Below, in pieces: positions 21,216 to 29,600 of a DNA stretch of 63,441 bases. A program made the position numbers and the translations under genes. Position 1 is the first letter of the stretch. Every line of letters begins with the position of its first letter. This DNA comes from a virus. The DNA is taken from positions 1 through 63,441 of IMG/VR virus record IMGVR_UViG_3300035703_000091. The stretch is one strand, 5' to 3'. The notes under the pieces were generated by a model. It saw nothing but the letters and a program-made list of their open reading frames with translations. It was not told the DNA's origin and ran no database searches.

Positions 21216-22193
21216 CTAGTCGCTTTGGCCGATTTCCAGTGACAGGTCCGTGCGATAGCCGCTGGAATCGAGCGTGTGCGTGACCGACCGGATGCGGTAT
21301 TCGCCATCCACGTCGGGGTCGAAATCCTGCACCTGGGCCTTGCCCTCAGCGAAGACGTCGGGCAGGCCAGGACCGCTCGCCGTCATCGAAATCTTGCCCC
21401 GCTTCGAGTCGCCGAGTTGGGCCTCGGCCGCGGCCTTGGCCTCCGCCTCTGAGCGGTAGACGCGCCGGTCGCGATGCTTCGTCTCGCCGGAGCCGGCCGT
21501 CACGCTGACGCGCTCGCCCTTCGCGTGGTCGATGTAGGTGCATACGACGGCGTCGTAGCCCCCACGCTCGCCCGACGTCGCCTCCCAGGACGAGACCATC
21601 TCCGGCGTCAGCACGATCGGCGTCTTCTCCCCACCGGACGGCAGGCTCGAGCCGCCGCGCGCCGCGATGACGGCCTTGCCGTCCGCCAGCTTGAACGACG
21701 CACCGACGCGCTTCGCCACGCGGGTCAGGAACGACAGGTCGGACTCGTTCTGCTGGTCGATGTGCTCGAGCGAGATCGAGCCGATGCGCGGGTCCACGAT
21801 CGGCGTCAGGCCGTGGTCGCCGGCGACCTGGGCGGTGATCTGCTGGACCGTCTTGCCGTCGAAGCTGCGGCTCTTGGCGGCGCGGATCGCGCTCGTCATG
21901 TCGGCGCCCTTGGCGCTCACGCGAAGCTGCCGCGGCATGGCCGACTTCGACCACTCGTCGACCTTGAACCGGCCCATGTAGGTCGGCGCGGGCTCGTAGC
22001 CGAGCCAGACCTGCACCTCTGCACCTTTCGGCGGGGCCTTGAAATACTCGCGGTCGTCGATGACGAGTTCGAGCGTGTCGGACTTGTTGCCCGTCTCGTC
22101 GGTGATCGACAGCGACACGAGGACGCCAGTCGGGCCGAACACCTCCGTCGAGATGTCGCGCCCGTCCAGAATGAGCCGAGCGGCGGGCTTCAC
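21216..22193 (-). CDS. D: Tail protein D (P2 gpD-like baseplate hub)
   Basis: A 325-aa protein matching the P2 D / phage late-control D family that forms the baseplate hub. The first half contains the beta-rich ARLILDGRDISTEVFGP and LVIDDREYFKAPPKGAEVQVWLGY; later parts include VSAKGADMTSAIRAAKSRSF, where the family has a similar AK/R motif. The four-base overlap with X and the order U-X-D are those of P2. Confidence 0.88.
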   Translation of the reverse strand: MKPAARLILDGRDISTEVFGPTGVLVSLSITDETGNKSDTLELVIDDREYFKAPPKGAEVQVWLGYEPAPTYMGRFKVDEWSKSAMPRQLRVSAKGADMTSAIRAAKSRSFDGKTVQQITAQVAGDHGLTPIVDPRIGSISLEHIDQQNESDLSFLTRVAKRVGASFKLADGKAVIAARGGSSLPSGGEKTPIVLTPEMVSSWEATSGERGGYDAVVCTYIDHAKGERVSVTAGSGETKHRDRRVYRSEAEAKAAAEAQLGDSKRGKISMTASGPGLPDVFAEGKAQVQDFDPDVDGEYRIRSVTHTLDSSGYRTDLSLEIGQSD

Positions 22194-22408
22194 GACCAGA
22201 GCCTCGTGCTCTGGCGACGGTCCTGCTGCGTCGGAATCGGGATGCGGATGGTCAACCCGGCCGGGAGGATCGCCTGCGCGGCTAGGCCGGGGTTGGCGTC
22301 AAGGATCGCCTCGGTCGGCCCGCTCGAGCCGCCGAACCGATTGAACGCGATCAGGTCGACGGTGTCGCCTTCCTGCGTCAGGTAGTTCTCGTAGGTCACG
22401 TCAGCCAT
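22190..22408 (-). CDS. X: Tail protein X (LysM-like)
   Basis: A 72-aa protein of the P2 gpX family, a small LysM-like tail protein (YLTQEGDTVDLIAFNRFG then ILDANPGLA and ILPAGLTIRIP). It helps assemble the tail or baseplate and may contact peptidoglycan. It overlaps U and D. Confidence 0.85.
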   Translation of the reverse strand: MADVTYENYLTQEGDTVDLIAFNRFGGSSGPTEAILDANPGLAAQAILPAGLTIRIPIPTQQDRRQSTRLWS

Positions 22409-22793
22409 AGGCCACCAGGGAGAGATCGAAGTCGATCCTACGGGGCGTGCCGTCGCTGAAGAAGACGGTCTGGGTCTCGTTGACGGACGTGATGCAGAAC
22501 TCTCCCAGCACGCGGCCGGCGCCGGAGACGAGCAGCAGGGGCACGCCGAGGCCCGCCTGGGCTCGCATGGCCGGAAGCTGCTCGAGCCCCGCGCGCTGGG
22601 CGATGAATCCGGGGAAGATCGTGCCGCTCAGGCGGATCGTGTCGGCGCCCTCGCCGACGAACTGCTGCGCCGGCTTGCGGCCGATCCGCTCGACCTGGGC
22701 CCAGCGGTATTCGGTCTGGCGCTCGAGCGCCTGGTAGGCGGCCGACGAGATCGAGAATCGGAAGGCCCCGAGGGCCATCATGACGGTTTCCAT
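22401..22793 (-). CDS. U: Tail protein U
   Basis: A 130-aa protein of the P2 gpU family: MALGAFRFSISSAAYQALERQ near the start, WAQVERIGRKPAQQFVGEG in the middle and RRIDFDLSLVAYG at the end. gpU is a conserved contractile-tail assembly protein. It shares one base with the tape measure stop region and overlaps X by 8 bases. Confidence 0.88.
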   Translation of the reverse strand: METVMMALGAFRFSISSAAYQALERQTEYRWAQVERIGRKPAQQFVGEGADTIRLSGTIFPGFIAQRAGLEQLPAMRAQAGLGVPLLLVSGAGRVLGEFCITSVNETQTVFFSDGTPRRIDFDLSLVAYG

Positions 22794-24979
22794 CAGTCGT
22801 TCATCCTCGCCGACTGCTCACGGCGAGCCTTCTGCTCGAGGCGCTTCATGACGGCCTCGGCGACGGCGTTGGGGTCGCCCGCGCCCTGAACATAGAGGTG
22901 GATCGTGTCGCCGCCCGCCTGAGCCGGCGCGACGGCGATGCCCCCCGACAGCGCGGCGATCAGCGCGGCCGTCGCCTTGGCCGGGATGATCGTGCCGGAT
23001 CGACCGGGCGCGAAAAGTTCCTGGCCCTGCTCGTTGATCTGGTAGAGCGAGCCGCGTGTCACGCCGCCGCCGCGGGCACGACGGCCCACACCACCGGCTC
23101 CGAAGTTGTCGCCAGACGGGTTACCGAGGTCGGGCAGGTCACCGGCCGGGCGCATCGTGAAAAGGTTGCGGACGGCGGTGATCGCCACCTTCAGCCCTTC
23201 GATGAACCTCATGACCTTGTTCGTCATGCCCCCGATGACCGCGCCGAACGCCTCGCCCGCAGACTTCCACTTCTCGGTCTCGGCCGGGGCGAACAGGCTA
23301 CCTAGCCAACCGAACACGGCGCCCAGGGCGTCGCGCAGAAGTTCCAGCGGCAGCAGCGCGATCCTGAACGCCCCCGCCAGAACCGACCCGAAGGTCTGAA
23401 GACGTGCCATGCCCTCGGGGCCGACCGCGTCGGCGAAGCCCTGCTTCATGCCGTCGAAGAACGCCTTGAAGCCGCTCCACTTCGACACGATCCACGCGAC
23501 CGCCACACCCAAAGCCCCGATGGCCAGCGCCAGAGGCCAGGCGGTGACGGCCGCCGCGGCGAAGCCGTAGCGGGCGGCGATCATGGCGATCCGCAGCGGG
23601 GCGAACCGCATCAGCAGGCTCCCGATGAAGCCCCCAAGTTTGAACAGGCCGGTCCCGAGCCGAAGCGCCATGGTCGCGAGACCACCGAACAGCCAGACCA
23701 CGACCAGGCCGACCACGCGCAGGCCGATCAGAGCCGCGGTGACGCCGACGATCGCTTTGGTCAGGCCGGGGTTGCGCTCGGCCCACAGGGCAACCTTGCC
23801 GGCCACCTTGGCCAGCCACTCCGCGCCGGATGCGAGCGCCGGAAGCAGGGTCGAGCCGATCGTGATGGCCAGCGACTCGATTGCCGCGCGGAAGCGCCCC
23901 AGCGACGTGCGCGTGGTCCCGCTGATGCGCTTCCAGTCGGCCTCGAGCACGCCGGACGCGGCGCGCGAGGCGTCCTTGATCCGCTCGTACTCCTTGCGGT
24001 GCTGAAGCAGGGCAAGGGCGGCTTGGCGGGCCTGGCGGTCGGGGAACAGCTTCGTCAGGGCGATGGCGTCCGAGCCGTCCTTCGTCAGGCGGCCGATCTC
24101 GTCGAGCATCATGTCGACGAAGTCCGCGCCGGTCTCCTGCGACTTCTTGAACATCGCGCCGATGTCGACGCCCAGCTTCGAGAAGTGCTGCTGGGTCTCG
24201 TTCCCCGTCAACTTGTCGAGGAAGTTTAGCAGGTTGTTCTCGGCTTCCTCGGCGTCGCGCGCGTTCTTGCGCGTGATCTGAAGCATGGCCGCCATTCGGT
24301 TCACGCCGTCCAGACCCTTCATGCCGAGCAGCGAGGCGCGCGACGACAGGCCGGGGAAGGCCCGCGCCATGCTGTCGATCTCGAAGCGGCCCTCCTTGCC
24401 CGCCTTGGACATGATGTCGAAGGCGCGGCCGAGTTCGCTGACCGAGACCTTCAGGTTGTCCACGACGGCGATGGCGGCCTGCGACGCCTCGAGCCTGTCG
24501 ACGCCGGCGGTTCGGGCCAGCATCAGCGTCGGGTCAAGCATCCCGATCGCGGTCTGGAACGAGTCCATGCCGTCCGCCTGAATGCCGGACTGCACGAAGT
24601 CGTTCAGCGCGCCCAGGGCCTCACGCGCGCCGATGCCGTACTTCTTGCCCGCGGCGACGGCAGCACGGCCGCCGGCGTCCAGGCGTCGGCCGTGAACCTC
24701 GGCGGTGTTGCCGACGCGGACGAGCGCGTCCTCGAACTCGACGGCCGGGCGCATGAACTCGAGCAGGCCGTAGCCCAGCATCCCCGCCTCGAAGATGCCC
24801 TGGGTGCGGTTGCCCGCCCCAGCCTCGAGGCTCGACTGCAACCGCGTCATCTCCGCGTTCATGACGCGGAGGCGCTGGCCCATCTGTGCGAAGCGTCGCT
24901 CGGTCGCGGTCGCGGCGGCGTTGACGCTCGCCCCGACCTTGGCGCCGATGTTGACGAATACGTTCAGACCGCGGGCCAT
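22793..24979 (-). CDS. T: Tail tape measure protein
   Basis: A 728-aa protein. The N-terminus is coiled-coil (RFAQMGQRLRVMNAEMTRLQ), the middle has the TP901-type pattern (LARTAGVDRLEASQAAIAVV), and the region around 390-560 has several hydrophobic segments (AIVGVTAALIGLRVVGLVVVW). It sets tail length and is ejected with DNA. Its ATG overlaps the stop of the E' frame, as expected for the E-E'-T order. Confidence 0.9.
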   Translation of the reverse strand: MARGLNVFVNIGAKVGASVNAAATATERRFAQMGQRLRVMNAEMTRLQSSLEAGAGNRTQGIFEAGMLGYGLLEFMRPAVEFEDALVRVGNTAEVHGRRLDAGGRAAVAAGKKYGIGAREALGALNDFVQSGIQADGMDSFQTAIGMLDPTLMLARTAGVDRLEASQAAIAVVDNLKVSVSELGRAFDIMSKAGKEGRFEIDSMARAFPGLSSRASLLGMKGLDGVNRMAAMLQITRKNARDAEEAENNLLNFLDKLTGNETQQHFSKLGVDIGAMFKKSQETGADFVDMMLDEIGRLTKDGSDAIALTKLFPDRQARQAALALLQHRKEYERIKDASRAASGVLEADWKRISGTTRTSLGRFRAAIESLAITIGSTLLPALASGAEWLAKVAGKVALWAERNPGLTKAIVGVTAALIGLRVVGLVVVWLFGGLATMALRLGTGLFKLGGFIGSLLMRFAPLRIAMIAARYGFAAAAVTAWPLALAIGALGVAVAWIVSKWSGFKAFFDGMKQGFADAVGPEGMARLQTFGSVLAGAFRIALLPLELLRDALGAVFGWLGSLFAPAETEKWKSAGEAFGAVIGGMTNKVMRFIEGLKVAITAVRNLFTMRPAGDLPDLGNPSGDNFGAGGVGRRARGGGVTRGSLYQINEQGQELFAPGRSGTIIPAKATAALIAALSGGIAVAPAQAGGDTIHLYVQGAGDPNAVAEAVMKRLEQKARREQSARMND

Positions 24980-25119
24980 CAGCTTGCCTTGTTAATCCGC
25001 TCCTCCAACTTCATCGCCGCGGTGACGGCGCTGCTGAAGTCGTCGACCTCAAGGTCAAGAATGGCGGGCCAGGTGAAGCCGCCCTTGCTGACCTTCATCA
25101 GGAGCAGAGCGGCTTCCAT
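24979..25119 (-). CDS. E': Tail assembly chaperone extension (E'), reached by frameshift
   Basis: A frame of 46 aa after an internal ATG (MEAALLLMKVSKGG...), but open upstream into the end of gene E. In P2-, lambda- and Mu-type tails the gene before the tape measure is expressed both alone and as a frameshift fusion. Here the fusion needs a -2 (or +1) shift near GGGGCG at 25144-25149, reading on through LPDEEGF. The stop overlaps the tape measure ATG. The shift itself is inferred. Confidence 0.65.
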   Translation of the reverse strand: MEAALLLMKVSKGGFTWPAILDLEVDDFSSAVTAAMKLEERINKAS

Positions 25120-25132
25120 GAACCCTTCCTCG

Positions 25133-25420
25133 TCAGGAAGCGCCGCCCCGAAAGGACTCGTACTGTTCCTGCACCTTCGTCGCGTCGTACTCGTCGAGTT
25201 CGGCGACGTGCTCCGGCGTCCAGGCGACCTCGCCGGTTTTGCAGAGACGGGCCAGCAGGGCCATGTTCTGCTCGACCTGATCGCCCTTCTGACGCCGGGC
25301 CCACAGGGTGTCGGCCACCTTCGGGCGGCGGATCGTGACGAACTTCAGGGTGTCGCCGTCGATGGTGACGGGGAACTCGAGGTCGATCGTGACCTCGAGG
25401 CGCTTGTCGAAGGTGCTCAT
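25133..25420 (-). CDS. E: Tail assembly chaperone E
   Basis: A 95-aa acidic protein (LEVTIDLEFPVTIDGDTLKFVTIRRPKVADTL near its start) in the P2 gpE position between tube and tape measure. It should chaperone tape measure folding, with a minor fusion product E-E'. It ends QEQYESFRGGAS just after the presumed slippery sequence. Confidence 0.8.
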   Translation of the reverse strand: MSTFDKRLEVTIDLEFPVTIDGDTLKFVTIRRPKVADTLWARRQKGDQVEQNMALLARLCKTGEVAWTPEHVAELDEYDATKVQEQYESFRGGAS

Positions 25421-25443
25421 CTTCTCTCCTTATGAGCGGTGAA

Positions 25444-25938
25444 TCAGCGGCCGAGGGCGGCGCGCTGGGCGGCCAGTTGGTCGACTCCGCCCACGACCCG
25501 CACCATGTTCGGCACGTCGATCACGAGCAGGTCAGCACCGGCCTGGTTCCAGCGGAAGTAGTCGACCGCGATCTCGAACTCCGGCTTGTTCATGTCGCCG
25601 GCCTTCCACGAACCGGCCATGAAGCCCTTCGTGCGGCCGCCGAGTTCGACGAGAACCGGGATGGTCACGCGGGTCTGGTCGTTGACCAGGGCGCCGCGAA
25701 GCTGGATACGACGGCCGGCGTTCAGGTTCTTGATGACGTCGGCGGGGTACTCGGCGAACGTCAGCTTGGCCGACATCACCTCCTGGCCCATCTCGATCTC
25801 GTAGGGGGCGTCCATGCCCCCGCCGCGATGCTCCTCCATCTTGAACTTGATGTCGGGCAGTTGGGCTTCCTCGCACAGCCCGGCGTAGCCGATGCCGTCG
25901 ATCGAGCAGTTCCAGTTTTTGAGGACGCTGGGGATCAT
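25444..25938 (-). CDS. FII: Major tail tube protein
   Basis: A 164-aa protein of the P2 FII family: MIPSVLKNWNCSIDGIGYAG at the start, YEIEMGQEVMSAKLTFAEY in the core and WNQAGADLLVIDVPNMVRVV near the end. It polymerises into the inner tube. It follows the sheath gene by six bases. Confidence 0.9.
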   Translation of the reverse strand: MIPSVLKNWNCSIDGIGYAGLCEEAQLPDIKFKMEEHRGGGMDAPYEIEMGQEVMSAKLTFAEYPADVIKNLNAGRRIQLRGALVNDQTRVTIPVLVELGGRTKGFMAGSWKAGDMNKPEFEIAVDYFRWNQAGADLLVIDVPNMVRVVGGVDQLAAQRAALGR

Positions 25939-25944
25939 CTGCTC

Positions 25945-27372
25945 TTATCCGAAGATGTTGATGACGTAGTCGGCCACGATCGAGGACTCGAACGTGACGC
26001 GCTCCGCCGGGGTCGGCGGGGTGAAGTCGTAGGAGAAGGTGACGTGACCGGCCTGAATGTCGGCGTCGGTGTTCTTGGCCGGGTCGACCCAGCACTCACC
26101 GCCTAGGATCGCGCCACGCGCCTTCAGTTGGCGCATGTAGGCGTTGACCGAGGCCACGACGTCCTCGAAGTACGCCTTGTTGATGACCTTGTCGACGGCG
26201 TAGCGGTGCGCCTTCTGGATCGACAGGTCGATCATGTCCTTGGTCCGCGAGACGGACAGGAAGGCGTAGAGCGCGTCGGACGAAGCGGTGCGGTTGCCCC
26301 ACAGACGCCAGCCCTCGTCGCGGATGAAGGTCGCGATCTCGTTCTCGTTCAGCAGGTTCGCGCGCGTGTTCGGATCGCCCAGCGCCCAATCGACGGGGCG
26401 GTCCAGGCCGCCGATGCCGTTGACGGTCTCGTTCGAGGGCGACTTCCAGAAGCCGATCTCGTGGTCGATGCGGGCGATCAGGCCGGCGGCGCGCGGCGAG
26501 TTCGGCTTGGAGACGTAGGCCGCGGCCACGGTGTCGTACACCTTGACCTTCGGGTCCACGATGTAGACCCGGCGCGAGCCCCAATCGTTGCGATAGGCTA
26601 GCGCGGCCGCGTCGGTCGTGCTGGGGCCTTCGGCGATGATGTGGGCCTTGAACTGATTGGCCAGCGGCAGCAGGGCCGACACGACCGGGTTCGCGGCGGA
26701 GCCCGTGGTGGCGGTCGCCGCGGCGCCCGTGCCGCCGCCGCCAGTGAAGGCGATGGTCGGGGCTTCGGTCAGGTGACGGCCAGGATTGGTGATCGTGACG
26801 GCCACGACCTTGCCCGCGTCGGCGCCCGTGCCGAGGACAGCCACGGCGGTCGGCAGCACCTTGTTCGGGTCCGTGCCGCCGCCCGTGAACGCCACGGTCG
26901 GGGCGGAGGTGTAGCCCGTGCCCTGGTTGGACAGGGTGATCGAGACCACGCCGGTCGGGCGGTCGCCCGTGAAGCCGGGCGCAATCAGGAGCATCGGCTG
27001 CACGCCGGTCTCAGTCTCGGCCGCGCGGAACGCCTGCACGCCCAGAAGAGCGCCGTTCATGTCCACGCCGCCGATGATGTTGGCGACCGTCTCGCCTTCA
27101 TTGGCGCCGGCGTCGACGCGGACGACCACGACGAAGGGCGAGAACTGATCGAAGATGCCGTCCAGGGCATCCTTCAGGGTTCCGGTCGCACCGATCTGGG
27201 CGTAGCCGGATCGGGAGTTTACCAGGACCGGGGTGTCCAGCGGGAAGGCGTCTTCATCGGCCGCCGGGGCGGTGCCGATCAGGCCGATGACGGCGCTGCG
27301 GACGGTCTGGATCGGGCGAGGGCCACGGTCGACCGTGACCACCTCAACGCCATGCAGAAAATCGGTCGCCAT
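25945..27372 (-). CDS. FI: Tail sheath protein with an inserted repeat domain
   Basis: A 475-aa contractile sheath protein of the P2 FI type: FLHGVEVVTVDRGPRPIQTV at the start and GHVTFSYDFTPPTPAERVTF near the C-terminus. Residues about 140-235 hold an insertion with two copies of a motif, GYTSAPTVAFTGGG and LTEAPTIAFTGGGG, spaced about 48 residues. P2 FI is shorter (396 aa) and lacks it. The insertion probably decorates the outside of the sheath. Confidence 0.9.
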   Translation of the reverse strand: MATDFLHGVEVVTVDRGPRPIQTVRSAVIGLIGTAPAADEDAFPLDTPVLVNSRSGYAQIGATGTLKDALDGIFDQFSPFVVVVRVDAGANEGETVANIIGGVDMNGALLGVQAFRAAETETGVQPMLLIAPGFTGDRPTGVVSITLSNQGTGYTSAPTVAFTGGGTDPNKVLPTAVAVLGTGADAGKVVAVTITNPGRHLTEAPTIAFTGGGGTGAAATATTGSAANPVVSALLPLANQFKAHIIAEGPSTTDAAALAYRNDWGSRRVYIVDPKVKVYDTVAAAYVSKPNSPRAAGLIARIDHEIGFWKSPSNETVNGIGGLDRPVDWALGDPNTRANLLNENEIATFIRDEGWRLWGNRTASSDALYAFLSVSRTKDMIDLSIQKAHRYAVDKVINKAYFEDVVASVNAYMRQLKARGAILGGECWVDPAKNTDADIQAGHVTFSYDFTPPTPAERVTFESSIVADYVINIFG

Positions 27373-27446
27373 CGGGCGGGTGCCTCCTAGAAGTTAGCTG
27401 GACGATAGACCCTCACGCCCTGATCTTCGTGGCGGGTCTGGTCGCC

Positions 27447-28055
27447 CTAAAGGTGGATGCAGGCCAGCAAGGCCACGTTGCGGGGGCGGTTCTCGGTGCC
27501 GGCGTTCTGATCGACGGTGACGGCTGCGCCAGCATTGTTCGACGACGCAGGCTTGGACGCCGAGCCGTTGTTGACGCTCGAGGCGTTGCTGATCGGGTGA
27601 GTGTGCGGGCCGATCATCTCGGCCTGGGCCGAAGCCAGGCCACGCCCGGAGTCGATGCCGCGGCCGTCGTCCAGCCCGCGCACGAACTCGCCCCGAAGGT
27701 CGGGCAGGGTCAGGCGCTTGTGCGCGGCCCAATCCGCAGCAGCCGAGGCTCCGCGGGTGGAGCCGGCGCCAGCCGACGTCAGGATCGCGAGCGTCGTGTC
27801 GGCCCACAGGGCGTTGAACAGAGACTCGGTGTCGGCGTTGGCGCGACTCGCGCCCGACGAGGCGTTGCCGATGGTGGAGCCGTTGGCCTTCAGCCACCCG
27901 GTCGGTGCGGTCGTGCGCGCAAACCAGGCCACTGCGCCCGTGTAGCCGGCAGTCGCCAGCGCCGTCACGTCCGCCTTGGCTGAGAGCGCGGTCGTGACCT
28001 CGGATGAACTTACAGGGGTGGCAATCGCTCGCTGCCACGCGCGGGAACCAGGCAT
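27447..28055 (-). CDS. Tail-collar domain protein, short paralogue
   Basis: A 202-aa protein ending in a phage tail-collar fold: WFARTTAPTGWLKANGS, LPDLRGEFVRGLDDGRG and ETENRPRNVALLACIHL-like end with His-rich GPHTHPIS. It closely parallels the C-terminal half of the neighbouring fibre gene, so it is a duplicate lacking the shaft. It could be a fibre tip, an alternative receptor binder or a fibre chaperone. Confidence 0.8.
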   Translation of the reverse strand: MPGSRAWQRAIATPVSSSEVTTALSAKADVTALATAGYTGAVAWFARTTAPTGWLKANGSTIGNASSGASRANADTESLFNALWADTTLAILTSAGAGSTRGASAAADWAAHKRLTLPDLRGEFVRGLDDGRGIDSGRGLASAQAEMIGPHTHPISNASSVNNGSASKPASSNNAGAAVTVDQNAGTENRPRNVALLACIHL

Positions 28056-28076
28056 TACGGTCTAGCGGGCCCCCAT

Positions 28077-29399
28077 TCAGGTTTTGATGCAGATGAGCAC
28101 GGCGACGTTGCGAGGCCGCGTCTCGGCGCCGCCGGCGGCGGCGGTCTGGTACGGCGCAACGAACTCGACGCCGCCCAGGCCGGTCGTGGTGAAGCCCGAG
28201 CCGCCCTCGCCGGACGCCGCGGGCGGTGTGACGTTGTGGACGTGCGACTTGATCTCGTCGGCTTGCGTCGATCCGAACACCCGCCCGGCGTCGACGCCGC
28301 GGCCGTTGTCCCAGCCGCGCAGGAACTCGCCGCGGAAGTCGGGAAGCCGAAAGTCCGAGCCGGATTCTCCGCCCGTGTTGAAGGCCGTGCCGATGGCGTT
28401 GAACAGCGCGGCATAGGTGGTCCGAGCGACGACCTGGCCGTTGCAGGGCAGGTAGCCCGTAGGGGCGGTCGATCGCGCGAAGGTCTTGATCTCGCCCGGC
28501 TGCGCGGCGGCCAGAACCGCAGCCGCGATAGCCGCGTCGACCTCGGACTTCGTGTAGGTCGTCGACGTGTTGGCCTTGCCGCCCAGGAGGGTGTTCGCCT
28601 CCGTCTTCGTGTAGACCTCGGCTTTCTGGTAGTAGCGAGCGTCCGACTGCGTCTTGGTGAAGACGTTCGCCAGCGTCACGGCTCCGAACTTCACCCAGGA
28701 CACGACGTCCCCAGCAGTCAGTGCGCCGGGGAGACCGATGGACGTGCCGGAGGTGGTGACGACGTCGGACGCCGGCAGCGTTACGCCATTTATCGCCACG
28801 ACGATGTTGCCGGGATCGTAGCCGCCGTCGACGGCGACGGAAGTCTCGCCACCGGCCGCCGTGAACTCCTGTTGCTCCAAGATGCCGGACACGGCCGAGC
28901 CGGCGTCCTGCCAGGACGTGCCGGTGTAGACCCGCATCCGGTTCAGCACCGTGTCAAAGTAGGTCGCGCCGGCCGTGACGGGGTCGCCGTTATCGTCGGT
29001 CGTCGGAGCCGCATCGCGGGCTCCCAGATACTTCGAGCGATAGGCGACCAGGGCCGTCGCCATCTTGGCCAGGGTGTCGAACTCAGTGACGACGCCGTCG
29101 CGCACTAACGCAAGAACGGCCGCCGCCTGTTCGGCCTTGAAGGTGTCCTCGGAGTATTCGTCCTGAAGGCCCTTCAGGTAGGCGTCGATGCTCTCCGCGT
29201 CCTCGAAGATCGGGATGAGCGCCTCGGCGAGCCGCTCGAGACCGACTTGCCGCAGTTGCTCGATCGCCGCGAGGAAGTCAGGCTGGATCGCCTCGACTGC
29301 GCGGAAGCGCGCGTCGATGTGCGCCATGGCCCGGTTCATCCGGGCTGGCGTCGCGGCCGGATCAGCGGCGAAGTCGAGGGCGGCGGGAAGCGTGGTCAT
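28077..29399 (-). CDS. Tail fibre with C-terminal collar domain
   Basis: A 440-aa fibre protein. The N-terminal third resembles the baseplate-attachment part of gpH-like fibres; the middle contains heptad-like shaft segments (VYTKTEANTLLGGKANTSTTY). The C-terminal collar domain shows FARSTAPTGYLPCNGQ, LPDFRGEFLRGWDNGRG and ETRPRNVAVLICIKT. It follows baseplate I as in P2 and likely binds host receptors. Confidence 0.85.
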   Translation of the reverse strand: MTTLPAALDFAADPAATPARMNRAMAHIDARFRAVEAIQPDFLAAIEQLRQVGLERLAEALIPIFEDAESIDAYLKGLQDEYSEDTFKAEQAAAVLALVRDGVVTEFDTLAKMATALVAYRSKYLGARDAAPTTDDNGDPVTAGATYFDTVLNRMRVYTGTSWQDAGSAVSGILEQQEFTAAGGETSVAVDGGYDPGNIVVAINGVTLPASDVVTTSGTSIGLPGALTAGDVVSWVKFGAVTLANVFTKTQSDARYYQKAEVYTKTEANTLLGGKANTSTTYTKSEVDAAIAAAVLAAAQPGEIKTFARSTAPTGYLPCNGQVVARTTYAALFNAIGTAFNTGGESGSDFRLPDFRGEFLRGWDNGRGVDAGRVFGSTQADEIKSHVHNVTPPAASGEGGSGFTTTGLGGVEFVAPYQTAAAGGAETRPRNVAVLICIKT

Positions 29400-29411
29400 C
29401 AGGCTTGGGCC

Positions 29412-29588
29412 TTAGTCGGCCGGCGTAATGGTCTTGGCGACGCCGTCCTCGAGCATGGCGAGCAGAATGCTCTCGTTGACCGTCACGTCCTGCGACGGCT
29501 TGTAGCGGAAGCCCTCATGCTCCCACACCCGGTCCAGAGCGACCTTGTAGTAGCCGCTCTTGGACTTCTTGTATTTGGCCTCGGCCAT
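29412..29588 (-). CDS. Small hypothetical protein among the fibre genes
   Basis: A 58-aa basic-then-acidic protein beginning MAEAKYKKSKSGYYKVALDR and ending VAKTITPAD. ATG at 29586-29588 has GGAGAGAG upstream, and it fills a 200-base gap between fibre and DUF4815-like genes with good spacing. It is too short for usual ORF cutoffs. Function unknown; perhaps a small baseplate or fibre-attachment protein. Confidence 0.6.
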   Translation of the reverse strand: MAEAKYKKSKSGYYKVALDRVWEHEGFRYKPSQDVTVNESILLAMLEDGVAKTITPAD

Positions 29589-29600
29589 CGGTCTCTCTCC

